The position numbers and the translations under genes were made by a program. This document shows positions 31,513 to 40,285 of a stretch of DNA of 64,000 nucleotides, one piece after another. The notes beneath the pieces are model-generated. The model was not told the DNA's origin, did not search any database, and worked only from the letters and a program-made list of their open reading frames with translations. The stretch lies in the NCBI GenBank assembly GCA_947259005.1, contig CAMYKP010000001.1, forward strand, positions 45,696 to 109,695. The letters are read 5' to 3'. The stretch is from an uncultured Parasphingopyxis sp. (lineage in GTDB: Bacteria > Pseudomonadota > Alphaproteobacteria > Sphingomonadales > Sphingomonadaceae). The stretch's first letter is position 1. Every line of letters begins with the position of its first letter.

Positions 31513-31928
31513 ATTCCGACAAACCTGCCGAGGCGTGATATCCGCAAGCGCAGGTAGCGTACAAGCTCTTCCGCTGCGTTCGTCGCCTTCGGGCCTTTGT
31601 CGAGCAGAGCGCGTGCGCCGGCGGTCGCGGCAATAACAGTTTCGTCGGCGACAGCATGAAATCCGTTTTTGGCAATGCCGGACGTCATGGTGAAGGCATC
31701 GCACAATGCAGATTCGTCGGGAATTTCGATCAGATCAGATTCCGGAGGAATCATCTGTTCGATTATCGAGAGCACGGCATAGAGCTGGGAAATCTGGTCC
31801 AGCTGGAAGGCAGAGGATTCTTGCGCAACTATCGGATTTTGAACGGTCATTGCTGGGCTCTCTTCAGTGGGGGTGCCATAGTCGCGCAAAGCTTCTAACA
31901 TTTGCCTAATCGCATTGCGGCGCACCAA
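31509..31928 (-). CDS. small conserved-looking hypothetical protein (start may be internal Met at ~31850)
   Basis: 139 aa ORF fitting the gap between mscS and the porin; stop overlaps the mscS stop. Confidence 0.6.
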   Translation of the reverse strand: MVRRNAIRQMLEALRDYGTPTEESPAMTVQNPIVAQESSAFQLDQISQLYAVLSIIEQMIPPESDLIEIPDESALCDAFTMTSGIAKNGFHAVADETVIAATAGARALLDKGPKATNAAEELVRYLRLRISRLGRFVGI

Positions 31929-31929
31929 T

Positions 31930-31951
31930 AATGTTGCAGCGCAGCAACATT
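31930..31951. repeat. perfect inverted repeat AATGTTGC-AGCGCA-GCAACATT
   Basis: Direct reading; 8-bp arms, 6-nt spacer. Confidence 0.85.
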
Positions 31952-31999
31952 CTCGATCTTTTCCACGTGATTCTGTGAAATATCATTGTGTGCAACTGC

Positions 32000-32015
32000 G
32001 AACATCTGCATGTTC
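32000..32015. repeat. inverted repeat GAACAT-CTGC-ATGTTC upstream of the porin gene
   Basis: Direct reading; 6-bp arms, 4-nt spacer. Confidence 0.75.
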
Positions 32016-32115
32016 ATAATCAATTGCCCTATCGGTCCGCCTTTACAGGGACAGAGAGCGAAGGGTGCGCTGGGACGAATAGAACCGTATTCGAACGACA
32101 AAAGGACTATTTTAC

Positions 32116-32823
32116 ATGCGCACCTCGATCTTCGCCCTTGCTCTTCTGGCATCCACCGCAGTCGCCGCTCCGGCACATGCCGAAGACCTTGGCGGCGGCT
32201 TCAGCGTCTCCGGCAATGCCGCGCTCGTCACAGACTATCGTTTCCGCGGCGTTTCCTTCTCGGACGAAGATATCGCTATTCAGGGCGGCATCGATATCGA
32301 ACATGACAGTGGCTTCTATGTCGGAACCTGGGCATCTTCGATCGAAGACAGCCCGGTATTCGGCCATACCGAGCTTGACGTTTATGTCGGCTGGTCCGGC
32401 GAAGTCACATCGGGCCTGAGCCTTGATGTCGGTGTTCTCGCCTATCTCTATCCCAACGGAAATGTTGGTGATGCCGATTATGTCGAGCCTTATGCATCGC
32501 TTACCTATGCGATCGGCCCGGCAGAAGTCACCACCGGTGTTGCATGGGCTCCGAGCCAGAATTCGATCGGCAACGACGACAACCTTTATATCTACACCGA
32601 CGTCGGAGTGGGCATCCCGGGTACGCCGATCTCCGTAGGCGGTCATCTCGGCTATACCGATGGCAGCCTCTCGATTGATCCGGATGGCGACTATTGGGAC
32701 TGGGGCCTGAGCGCAGAAGCTTCGTTCGGCATGCTTTCAATCGGCGTTGCCTATGTCTCGACGGCCGTTAGCGGCCCGGGCACGGACGGCGCTGTCGTCG
32801 GTACGCTTGGCGTGAGCTTCTAG
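32116..32823 (+). CDS. TorF-family putative porin
   Basis: Signal peptide MRTSIFALALLASTAVAAPAHA; FSVSGNAALVTDYRFRGVSFSDEDIAIQGGIDIEHDSGFYVGTWASSI pattern. Confidence 0.88.
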   Translation: MRTSIFALALLASTAVAAPAHAEDLGGGFSVSGNAALVTDYRFRGVSFSDEDIAIQGGIDIEHDSGFYVGTWASSIEDSPVFGHTELDVYVGWSGEVTSGLSLDVGVLAYLYPNGNVGDADYVEPYASLTYAIGPAEVTTGVAWAPSQNSIGNDDNLYIYTDVGVGIPGTPISVGGHLGYTDGSLSIDPDGDYWDWGLSAEASFGMLSIGVAYVSTAVSGPGTDGAVVGTLGVSF

Positions 32824-34373
32824 GCGCGCGAAGCCACGACCAGTTTTTGAGTAACCGGATGGGTCGGTGCAGCGATTACCTGCTGCGCCGGCCCTTCCTC
32901 TATTATCTCCCCCGCTTCCATCACAGCGATCCGGTGGCATAGCCTTCTGGCAACGGCGAGATCATGGGTGATGAACAGCAGTGCGAGATCGCGCTCATGC
33001 TGAAGCTTTTCGAGAAGATCGAGCACTCGGCCTGCGACTAATACATCGAGCGCTGATGTCGCCTCATCAAGCAGCAGCATTTCGGGCTCGCTCACCAGCG
33101 CCCGTGCAATGGCGACTCGCTGCGCCTGTCCCCCGGATAGCTCTCTCGGAAAACGGTCGGCAAATTCCGCAGGCAGATCGACCTCCTGCAGAACCTGCTT
33201 GATCAGTCCGGCGCGTCCCCTTTCCGCGAGATCCGGACGCAGATGGCGAAGCGGTTCCGCAATAATGTCTGAAACCCGCCATTGCGGATCGAGGCTCGCG
33301 CTCGGATCCTGAAAGACCGGCTGGATCAGACGGCGATGAAGGGGGGACATGCGCTTGCGTTGAGGCAGCGGATCGCCCCGCCAGCGAACCACCCCCGTAT
33401 CGACCGGTCCAAGCCGCGCGATGGCGCGTGCGAGAGTCGACTTGCCCGATCCCGACCCCCCGACCAGGGCAAGTGCCTCGCCCTCATGCACGGTGAGCGA
33501 CGCACCGGACACCGCCTGGACTCGACCCTTGCGCCAGCCCGGGCGCGGAAAGGAGACATGGATATCACCTGCAACGAAAAGCGGTGCGCCGGTTTCAGGC
33601 AGTGTCGGCGGCGGATCTGTGAGACGGGGTGTCGCTGCGACCAGCTCCCGCCCATATTCGCTCGTCGGCGCGGCGAGATGCAGGGCCGCCGGTCCGCTTT
33701 CCTCCACCCGGCCATCGCGCAGCATGACGATCTGGTCCGCATGGCGATCAATGGTCGCAAGATCATGGCTGACCAGCAGCAGCGCCAGCCCGTCTTCGCG
33801 CCGCAATGCATCGAGCAGTGCCATGATATCGTTCCGCAGGCTGGCATCGAGCGCGCTGACCGGTTCGTCGGCAATCAGCAATTTTGGGTTGTGCGCGATT
33901 GCCATGGCGATCAGGGCGCGCTGCCGCTGGCCACCCGACAGACGATGGGGGAACTGGTCGAGCCGGCTTTCCGGTTCGTCCAGGCCAACGCGCTCCAGGG
34001 CGACGATCATCGCCTCTCGTGAAGGGGCCTCCGCCCCGGCCTGCTGCCAGGCTTCGGACAGCTGGGTGCCGATGGTCAGATGCGGGGTGAGGGCGGTCAG
34101 CGGGTGCTGGAAGACAAAGCCGACATCCCGTCCGCGTTGCCGTTGCAGTATGGCCCGACCGGCACCGATCAGTTCCGTATCTCCCAACCGCGCCGATCCG
34201 CCGGGAATGCCGGGCGACAGGCCGAAGGGCGCAAGGCAGCTTTGGCTTTTCCCGGATCCCGATGCGCCGACAAGTGCGACGCATTGGCTTGCCTCGACCG
34301 TGAAACTGACATTTTCGACGACGGTTTTCCCGTCGATCCGAACGCTGAGATCCTCGACTGTATAGACGATCAT
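32820..34373 (-). CDS. ABC transporter ATP-binding protein with two fused ATPase domains (peptide/Opp-Yej type)
   Basis: Two Walker A (GASGSGKSQS, GGSGSGKSTL) and two signature motifs (LSGGQRQR, LSGGQAQR). Confidence 0.94.
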   Translation of the reverse strand: MIVYTVEDLSVRIDGKTVVENVSFTVEASQCVALVGASGSGKSQSCLAPFGLSPGIPGGSARLGDTELIGAGRAILQRQRGRDVGFVFQHPLTALTPHLTIGTQLSEAWQQAGAEAPSREAMIVALERVGLDEPESRLDQFPHRLSGGQRQRALIAMAIAHNPKLLIADEPVSALDASLRNDIMALLDALRREDGLALLLVSHDLATIDRHADQIVMLRDGRVEESGPAALHLAAPTSEYGRELVAATPRLTDPPPTLPETGAPLFVAGDIHVSFPRPGWRKGRVQAVSGASLTVHEGEALALVGGSGSGKSTLARAIARLGPVDTGVVRWRGDPLPQRKRMSPLHRRLIQPVFQDPSASLDPQWRVSDIIAEPLRHLRPDLAERGRAGLIKQVLQEVDLPAEFADRFPRELSGGQAQRVAIARALVSEPEMLLLDEATSALDVLVAGRVLDLLEKLQHERDLALLFITHDLAVARRLCHRIAVMEAGEIIEEGPAQQVIAAPTHPVTQKLVVASRA

Positions 34374-35161
34374 CGGGACAGCCTGTCGCGTAACCGCTCG
34401 CCCGCGATGGTCAGGCAGACGATGACGAGGACCAGCACGCCGCCCGGGATCAGAAGCGCATGGGGCTGGAGGTCCATATCGTCCGCGCCTTCCTTGACGA
34501 GGATACCGAGCGAAGTCAGCGGCTCCTGCACTCCAAGGCCGAGAAAGGAGAGAAAGCTCTCCACCATCACGACCTGGGGGACCGTAAGCAGCAGATAGGC
34601 CAGCGCCACGCCGGCCACATTAGGCAGGATATGACCGGTCAGGATGCGACTCGGCGGTGCGCCTGCGGCCTCGGCAGCGGCGACGAAAGATCGTTCCTTC
34701 AGCGCGATGACCTGTCCGCGCACGACCCGCGCCATCGTCAGCCATTCGACCGCGCCGATCCCGATGAACACCAGGATGATCGAGCGCCCGAACACGACCA
34801 TCAGCAGGATGACGACGAACATGAAGGGCAGGGCGTAGAGCCCGTCGACGAGGCGCATCATCGCCTCATCGATCTTGCCGCCATACCAGCCCGCAATCGC
34901 GCCCCAGGCCGTGCCGATCACCAGCGCGACCAGCGCTGCGGCCAGCGCGACGGCCAAGGTGACACGCGTGCCCACCAGGGTGCGGGCGAGCAGGTCTCTT
35001 CCGACCGTATCGGTGCCGAACAGATGGCCGGGCGAAAAGAGCGGAGCACGAACGGCGTCCCAGTCGATCGCGCTATGTGTCCAGGGGAGGAGCGGTGGCA
35101 CGATGAGCGCGGCAAGCGCGATGGTCGCCACGATCAGGAGCGGAAGGCGTGAGCGCATCAT
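34370..35161 (-). CDS. ABC transporter permease (OppC/DppC-like)
   Basis: HLFGTDTVGRDLLARTLVGTRVTL; EAAGAPPSRILTGHILPNV EAA loop. Confidence 0.92.
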   Translation of the reverse strand: MMRSRLPLLIVATIALAALIVPPLLPWTHSAIDWDAVRAPLFSPGHLFGTDTVGRDLLARTLVGTRVTLAVALAAALVALVIGTAWGAIAGWYGGKIDEAMMRLVDGLYALPFMFVVILLMVVFGRSIILVFIGIGAVEWLTMARVVRGQVIALKERSFVAAAEAAGAPPSRILTGHILPNVAGVALAYLLLTVPQVVMVESFLSFLGLGVQEPLTSLGILVKEGADDMDLQPHALLIPGGVLVLVIVCLTIAGERLRDRLSR

Positions 35162-36081
35162 TCGGCCCGCATCCTCGGGTCGAGCCAGCCATAGATCAGG
35201 TCGGCGACGAGATTGAACAGGATGATAAGGCCCGCATAAAGCGTTACCACACCAAGGACGAGCGGATAGTCGCGGTTCAGTGCGCCCTGCACGAAGTAGC
35301 GGCCAAGACCGGGGAGAGCGAAGACGGTTTCGATAATGACCGCTCCGGTCAGTAGGCCCGCTGCCGCCGGGCCGAGATAGCTGGCGACCGGGACGAGCGC
35401 CGGACGCAGGGCATGGCGCGCGATAACCTGGCGTTCTGCCAAACCTCGGGCCCGTGCGGTGCGGACATGATCTTCATTGAGCGCACGGGCCAATCCCGCG
35501 CGTGTCAGCTTGGCAATGGCCCCTGCAAAAGGCAGAGCGAGGGCGACAACCGGGAGCACCAGATGGGAAGGGCTGCCCGCTTCCCAACCCGAGACCGGCA
35601 GCCAGCCAAGGCCCAGCGCGAAGATCAGCACGAAGAGCGGGCCGGTGACGAAGACGGGCAATGCCGTCAGCAGCGTTGCCGCGCCCATGATTGCCTCATC
35701 CTGCCAGCGTCCGGCGCGGACGGCCGCCCACAACCCTCCGCCGATTCCCAGCGCGCAAGCAAGCAGCAGCGCCAGTCCGCCGATGGTAAGCGATATCGGC
35801 AGGCCCTGGGCTATCAGCTCGCTGACGGTGAAGTCCCGATAGACGAGGCTCGGTCCGAAATCGCCGCGCACAATCCGCCCGATATAAAGCAGAATCTGTT
35901 CGCCAAGCGGCAGGTCCAGGCCATAGGCCGCGTCCATTGCAGCGCGGGTTTCCTCGTCAAGCGCGCGTTCGCCATCGAACGGACCGCCCGGTGCGAGTCG
36001 CATCAGCACGAAAGACAGGATTACAACGCCCAGCAGCGTCGGGATTGCGGTTATCAGGCGCCTGAGAAGGAGGGCGCGCAT
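35158..36081 (-). CDS. ABC transporter permease (OppB/DppB-like)
   Basis: LLRRLITAIPTLLGVVILSFVLMRLAPGGPFD; ARGLAERQVIARHALRPALVP; ETVFALPGLGRYFVQGALNRDYP. Confidence 0.93.
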   Translation of the reverse strand: MRALLLRRLITAIPTLLGVVILSFVLMRLAPGGPFDGERALDEETRAAMDAAYGLDLPLGEQILLYIGRIVRGDFGPSLVYRDFTVSELIAQGLPISLTIGGLALLLACALGIGGGLWAAVRAGRWQDEAIMGAATLLTALPVFVTGPLFVLIFALGLGWLPVSGWEAGSPSHLVLPVVALALPFAGAIAKLTRAGLARALNEDHVRTARARGLAERQVIARHALRPALVPVASYLGPAAAGLLTGAVIIETVFALPGLGRYFVQGALNRDYPLVLGVVTLYAGLIILFNLVADLIYGWLDPRMRAE

Positions 36082-36084
36082 GAA

Positions 36085-36186
36085 CCGTTTACACCATCCG
36101 CTGAGGCTGGACTTGTCGAAGCCCTGTTCTTTGCTTTTCTATTGCCGAAAGAAAGGGCAACCCTTCGACAAGCTCAGGGTAAACGG
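36085..36186. repeat. large imperfect inverted repeat with CTTGTCGAAG/CTTCGACAAG and CCGTTTAC/GTAAACGG arms (REP-like)
   Basis: Arms at 36085-36092/36179-36186 and 36112-36121/36163-36172, plus partial matches between. Confidence 0.8.
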
Positions 36187-36206
36187 CTTCTTTCAATTTC
36201 CCCGCC

Positions 36207-36620
36207 TTATTGCGGCGTCGAGACCGTCGCTTCGGGGGCGTCGCCCTCCGGTGCGTTCAGGATGGCCTGAGTCGTCGCCCCATAGTCCACGGCCTGCGTG
36301 TCGGGATCGCCGACATTGCTGCGGATGCCGGGACGGGCAGAAGCGGGGTCGGCTTCGCTGATCAGCGCCCGTTCGGCTGCGCTGCGCGGGGCAGGGCCGC
36401 CAAACATCGCCTGGAGCGCCTGCGTGCTCGAATCGGCACCGCGGGCAGCCGGCTCACCGGGGCGCGGCGGGGTCAGCGCGAAATCAGGGGGAATCACCAG
36501 TGGTGCTGACCGTGATACGAGAAACTCGTCGGGCCGGTCACGACCGCCGAAAACGCTGCATGCCGAAAGGCTTGCGCCCATTACAACAAGGCTCGTTACC
36601 ACCATTACTTTACGCATCAC
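36207..36620 (-). CDS. DUF3035-family lipoprotein
   Basis: Lipobox VMGASLSAC; RSAPLVIPPDFALTPPRPGEP; position directly downstream of lspA. Confidence 0.85.
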   Translation of the reverse strand: MMRKVMVVTSLVVMGASLSACSVFGGRDRPDEFLVSRSAPLVIPPDFALTPPRPGEPAARGADSSTQALQAMFGGPAPRSAAERALISEADPASARPGIRSNVGDPDTQAVDYGATTQAILNAPEGDAPEATVSTPQ

Positions 36621-37132
36621 TTTGTCTCCGCCGGTTCAGGCTTGTCGCGTAGCAGAAAAGCCCGCAACACCAAAATCACAACCCCTATGGTAATCGCCGC
36701 GTCCGCGACATTGAAGACCAAAAAGGGCTGAAAGTCTCCAAAATGCAAATCGATGAAATCCGCGACATAGCCGTAGCGGACCCGATCAATGAGATTGCCG
36801 ATTGCGCCGCCTAGCACAAGGCCCAGCGCCAGCACATCCTGTGTGCGCTTTTCGCGCCAGATCCAGATCACGACGCCGAGCGAAATCGCGCCCGTCAGCC
36901 CGACGAGCAGCCAGCGCTGCGTATCGGAGGAAGCGGTGAGCATGCCCAGCGAAACTCCGCGATTCTCGACCCAGGTGAAATTGAGGATGCTCATCAGCTC
37001 GATCTGGCCGCGCTGGGGCAGCTGGAGCAGCGTGATAATCCAGTATTTCGAGATCTGGTCGATCAGGAAAATCACCATGGCAAGGCTATAACCGGTCACA
37101 GTAGCTCGCGCTAAGCGCTTGTTTTCGCTCAT
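36617..37132 (-). CDS. lspA: lipoprotein signal peptidase
   Basis: DQISKYWI, NFTWVENRGVSLGML, GGAIGNLIDRVRYGYVADFIDLHFG, NVADAAITIGV; start chosen at MSENKR. Confidence 0.94.
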   Translation of the reverse strand: MSENKRLARATVTGYSLAMVIFLIDQISKYWIITLLQLPQRGQIELMSILNFTWVENRGVSLGMLTASSDTQRWLLVGLTGAISLGVVIWIWREKRTQDVLALGLVLGGAIGNLIDRVRYGYVADFIDLHFGDFQPFLVFNVADAAITIGVVILVLRAFLLRDKPEPAETK

Positions 37133-37144
37133 GCCGCGATCCGG

Positions 37145-37181
37145 CAAGTTGACACTGGTTGACACAGGCCGGGGGTAAAGC
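37145..37181 (-). repeat. 37-bp dispersed repeat, copy B
   Basis: CAAGTTGACACTGGTTGACACAGGCCGGGGGTAAAGC, exact reverse complement of 8527-8563. Confidence 0.9.
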
Positions 37182-37183
37182 TG

Positions 37184-40057
37184 CTAGGCACCGATGACCT
37201 CCGAACAGCGTCCGCACAATGCGCCATCTTCCTCGACATCGGGAAGGAGGCGCCAGCAGCGGCCGCATTTGTGATGATCGGTCTTGGTCACCTGCACGGA
37301 ATCGCCTTCATAGCGGGTGTCGGCAACGATACAGATTTCGCTGAAAGCATCGGCGTCCATTTCTTCCAGCGCGGGCATGGTGACTTCGGCTTCGAGGCTG
37401 GAGCGGATTACCTTGTCGCGCCTGAGCGGCTCGATAGCCTCTGTTACCTGTTCACGCGCTGAACGAATCCTATCCCATTTTCCGCCGAGCGCTTCGTCTT
37501 TCCACGCTGCATTGATTTCCGGCCATTCTTCGAGATGGATCGATCCGGAATCCGGATAGCGTGTCTGCCACACTTCTTCCGCCGTGAAGCAGAGGACCGG
37601 CGAAGCATAGCGCACCAGGGCATGGAACAGGATATCCATCGCCGTGCGATAGGCTTGGCGCTTGGGATCGCCGGGTGCATCGCAATAAAGGCAATCCTTG
37701 CGGATATCGAAGAAGAAGGCGGAAAGGTCTTCGTTCGCGAAATCGGTCAGCGCGCGGACATAGCGCGGGAAGGCGTAATCGTTGACGGCTTCCTTCAGCG
37801 TCCCGTCCAGCTCGGCGAGCAGGTGCAGCACATAGCGTTCCAGCTCGGGCATATCGGCCACGGCGACGCGCTCGCTCTCTTCGAAATCGCTGAGGCCGCC
37901 CAGCATGTATCGGAAGCTGTTCCTGAGCTTGCGGTACATGTCCGTCACGCCCTTGAGGATCTCCGGCCCGATCCGGTGATCTTCGGTATAATCGACGGTG
38001 GAGGCCCAGAGGCGGAGGATATCCGCGCCGTTGACGTCGATGATCTTTTGCGGATCGAGCGTGTTGCCAAGGCTTTTCGACATTTTGAAGCCCTTGGCGT
38101 CGAGCGTCATGCCATGGGTCAGCACGTCCTTATAGGGTGCGCGTCCGCGCGTGCCGCAGCTTTCGAGCAGGCTCGACTGGAACCAGCCGCGATGCTGGTC
38201 GGAGCCTTCGAGGTAGAGATCGGCGGGCGAACGGAGATTCGGCCATTTGCCGCTCTCCAGCACGAAAGCATGCGTCGATCCGCTGTCGAACCAGACGTCG
38301 AGAATGTCGGTGACGATTTCCCAATCGTCGAGGCTGTATTTATTACCGAGTAGCTGCTGGTGATCGGCGGCGAACCAGGCGTCTGCCCCGCCTTCACGCA
38401 CGGCTGCGATGATCCGGGCATTCACCTCGGGATCGTTCAGATAATTGCCCTGCTTGTCGACATAGACGGTGATCGGCACGCCCCAGGCGCGCTGGCGCGA
38501 AAGCACCCAGTCCGGGCGGCCCTCGACCATGGAGCGCAGCCGCTTGCGGCCGCGTTCGGGAACGAAGCGGGTCTTGTCGATCTCTGACAGGGCGGTTTCG
38601 CGCAGGGTTTTGCCGCTCTCCAATGCCTCGTCCATCCGCACGAACCATTGAGGCGTGCAGCGATAGATGACCTTGGCCTTGGAGCGCCAGCTATGCGGAT
38701 AGCTGTGCGGGAAATCGTCGGATGCCGCGAGCAGCGCGCCGGCTTCGCGCAGGTCCGAACAGATCGGGCCGTCGGAGGCATTGAATTTCTTGTTGATGAC
38801 ACTGTTCGAGCCTTCGGACCCGCGCGGCAGCCAGAGCCAGTCATCGCGATACACGCCGTCATCCTCGACCGCGAACACCGGATCGATACCGTGGTCCTTG
38901 CAGGCAAGGAAATCCTCTTCGCCATGGTCGGGCGCCATATGGACAAGGCCCGTACCGGCCTCGGTCGTCACATGATCGGCGGCGATAAAGGGGCGGGGCT
39001 TGGCATAGAAACCGCCAAGCTTGTGCATCGGGTGACGGGCAATGGTTCCTGCGAGTTCGGAGCCTTTGCCTTTCCAAAGATTTTTTTTGGTAAACCCAAA
39101 CGATACCTGGTGTGGATCGTAAAGCTCGGTAAAATAGTTCGAAAGCTGATGGAGTAGAAGCTCTTGGAGACCACGATCGGCAGCGACTAAAATCGGTCGA
39201 TCATTCCATTCATGTAGCTTTTTGAGATCATACGGATGGCCAGCTTCTAGTACATCTACGGTGGCGACTTCGATTAACTCGTATTCTATCTCCGGCCCAT
39301 AGGCCAAAGCCTGATTGACCGGGATCGTCCAAGGCGTGGTCGTCCAAATGACCGCCTTTGCACCGACCAGTTCCTCAACCGGGCTCTCAACAATCTCGAA
39401 CGCCACATCGATCTGCGTCGACTGAACATCTGCATATTCGACTTCGGCTTCCGCCAGCGCGGTCTTTTCCACGGGCGACCACATCACCGGCTTTGCCCCG
39501 CGATAGAGCTGGCCGCTTTCCGCGAATTTCAGGAATTCCTCGACGATCACCGCCTCGGCGTCGAAGTCCATGGTCAGATAGGGCTTGTCCCATTCGCCCA
39601 TCACGCCGAGCCGCTTGAATTCCTCGCGCTGCACATCGACCCATTTGGCCGCATATTCCCGGCATTCGGCGCGGAATTCAGCGGCGGGAACCTCGTCCTT
39701 GTTGCGCTTCTTTTTCCGGTACTGCTCTTCGATCTTCCACTCGATCGGAAGCCCGTGGCAATCCCAGCCGGGAATATAGGGCGCATCCTTGCCGAGCAGC
39801 GACTGGCTGCGCACGACAAGGTCCTTCAGAATCTTGTTCAGCGAATGGCCGATATGGATATTGCCGTTCGCATAGGGCGGACCATCATGCAGGATAAACT
39901 GTTCGCGGCCTTTGCGGGCTTCGCGCAGGCGTTCGTAGAGGTCTTGCTCTTCCCAGCGCGTCAGAATTCCCGGCTCCTTGTTCGCAAGGCCGGCTTTCAT
40001 CGGGAAGTCGGTCTTCGGCAGGAAAACCGTGTCTTTATAATCGGGCTGTTCGGACAT
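37184..40057 (-). CDS. ileS: isoleucyl-tRNA synthetase
   Basis: HDGPPYANGNIHIGHSLNKILKD (HIGH), KMSKSLGNTLDP (KMSKS), C-terminal zinc-binding CGRCWRLLPDVEEDGALCGRC. Confidence 0.97.
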   Translation of the reverse strand: MSEQPDYKDTVFLPKTDFPMKAGLANKEPGILTRWEEQDLYERLREARKGREQFILHDGPPYANGNIHIGHSLNKILKDLVVRSQSLLGKDAPYIPGWDCHGLPIEWKIEEQYRKKKRNKDEVPAAEFRAECREYAAKWVDVQREEFKRLGVMGEWDKPYLTMDFDAEAVIVEEFLKFAESGQLYRGAKPVMWSPVEKTALAEAEVEYADVQSTQIDVAFEIVESPVEELVGAKAVIWTTTPWTIPVNQALAYGPEIEYELIEVATVDVLEAGHPYDLKKLHEWNDRPILVAADRGLQELLLHQLSNYFTELYDPHQVSFGFTKKNLWKGKGSELAGTIARHPMHKLGGFYAKPRPFIAADHVTTEAGTGLVHMAPDHGEEDFLACKDHGIDPVFAVEDDGVYRDDWLWLPRGSEGSNSVINKKFNASDGPICSDLREAGALLAASDDFPHSYPHSWRSKAKVIYRCTPQWFVRMDEALESGKTLRETALSEIDKTRFVPERGRKRLRSMVEGRPDWVLSRQRAWGVPITVYVDKQGNYLNDPEVNARIIAAVREGGADAWFAADHQQLLGNKYSLDDWEIVTDILDVWFDSGSTHAFVLESGKWPNLRSPADLYLEGSDQHRGWFQSSLLESCGTRGRAPYKDVLTHGMTLDAKGFKMSKSLGNTLDPQKIIDVNGADILRLWASTVDYTEDHRIGPEILKGVTDMYRKLRNSFRYMLGGLSDFEESERVAVADMPELERYVLHLLAELDGTLKEAVNDYAFPRYVRALTDFANEDLSAFFFDIRKDCLYCDAPGDPKRQAYRTAMDILFHALVRYASPVLCFTAEEVWQTRYPDSGSIHLEEWPEINAAWKDEALGGKWDRIRSAREQVTEAIEPLRRDKVIRSSLEAEVTMPALEEMDADAFSEICIVADTRYEGDSVQVTKTDHHKCGRCWRLLPDVEEDGALCGRCSEVIGA

Positions 40058-40099
40058 TTGGGGCGATGTAAGGGGGAAGGGGCAGGGCGTCTAGCGGTT

Positions 40100-40262
40100 T
40101 TCGCCCTCTCCCAAGGGGAGAGGGACGCAGAGGCTTGGCGAGGAACGAGCCTAGTCGGCGCTGGGTGAGGGGTTCCCGTCTGTTGGATAGGGCAGAACCC
40201 CTCATCCAACTTCGCCTAAACTCCTGCGTCGTTAAGGCTGCTTATCCTCCTCCCCATGGGAG
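40100..40262. repeat. palindromic intergenic element (CCCTCTCCC/GGGAGAGGG and TGGGTGAGGGGTTC/GAACCCCTCATCCA arms)
   Basis: Arms 40104-40112/40116-40124 and 40162-40175/40195-40208. Confidence 0.75.
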
Positions 40263-40285
40263 AAGCTTTTCACAGCATATGCCGC

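Noticed and set aside
32000-32015. LexA/SOS box upstream of the porin
   Set aside because: GAACAT-CTGC-ATGTTC has spacing unlike the alphaproteobacterial direct-repeat GTTC-N7-GTTC or the Gram-positive GAAC-N4-GTTC box.
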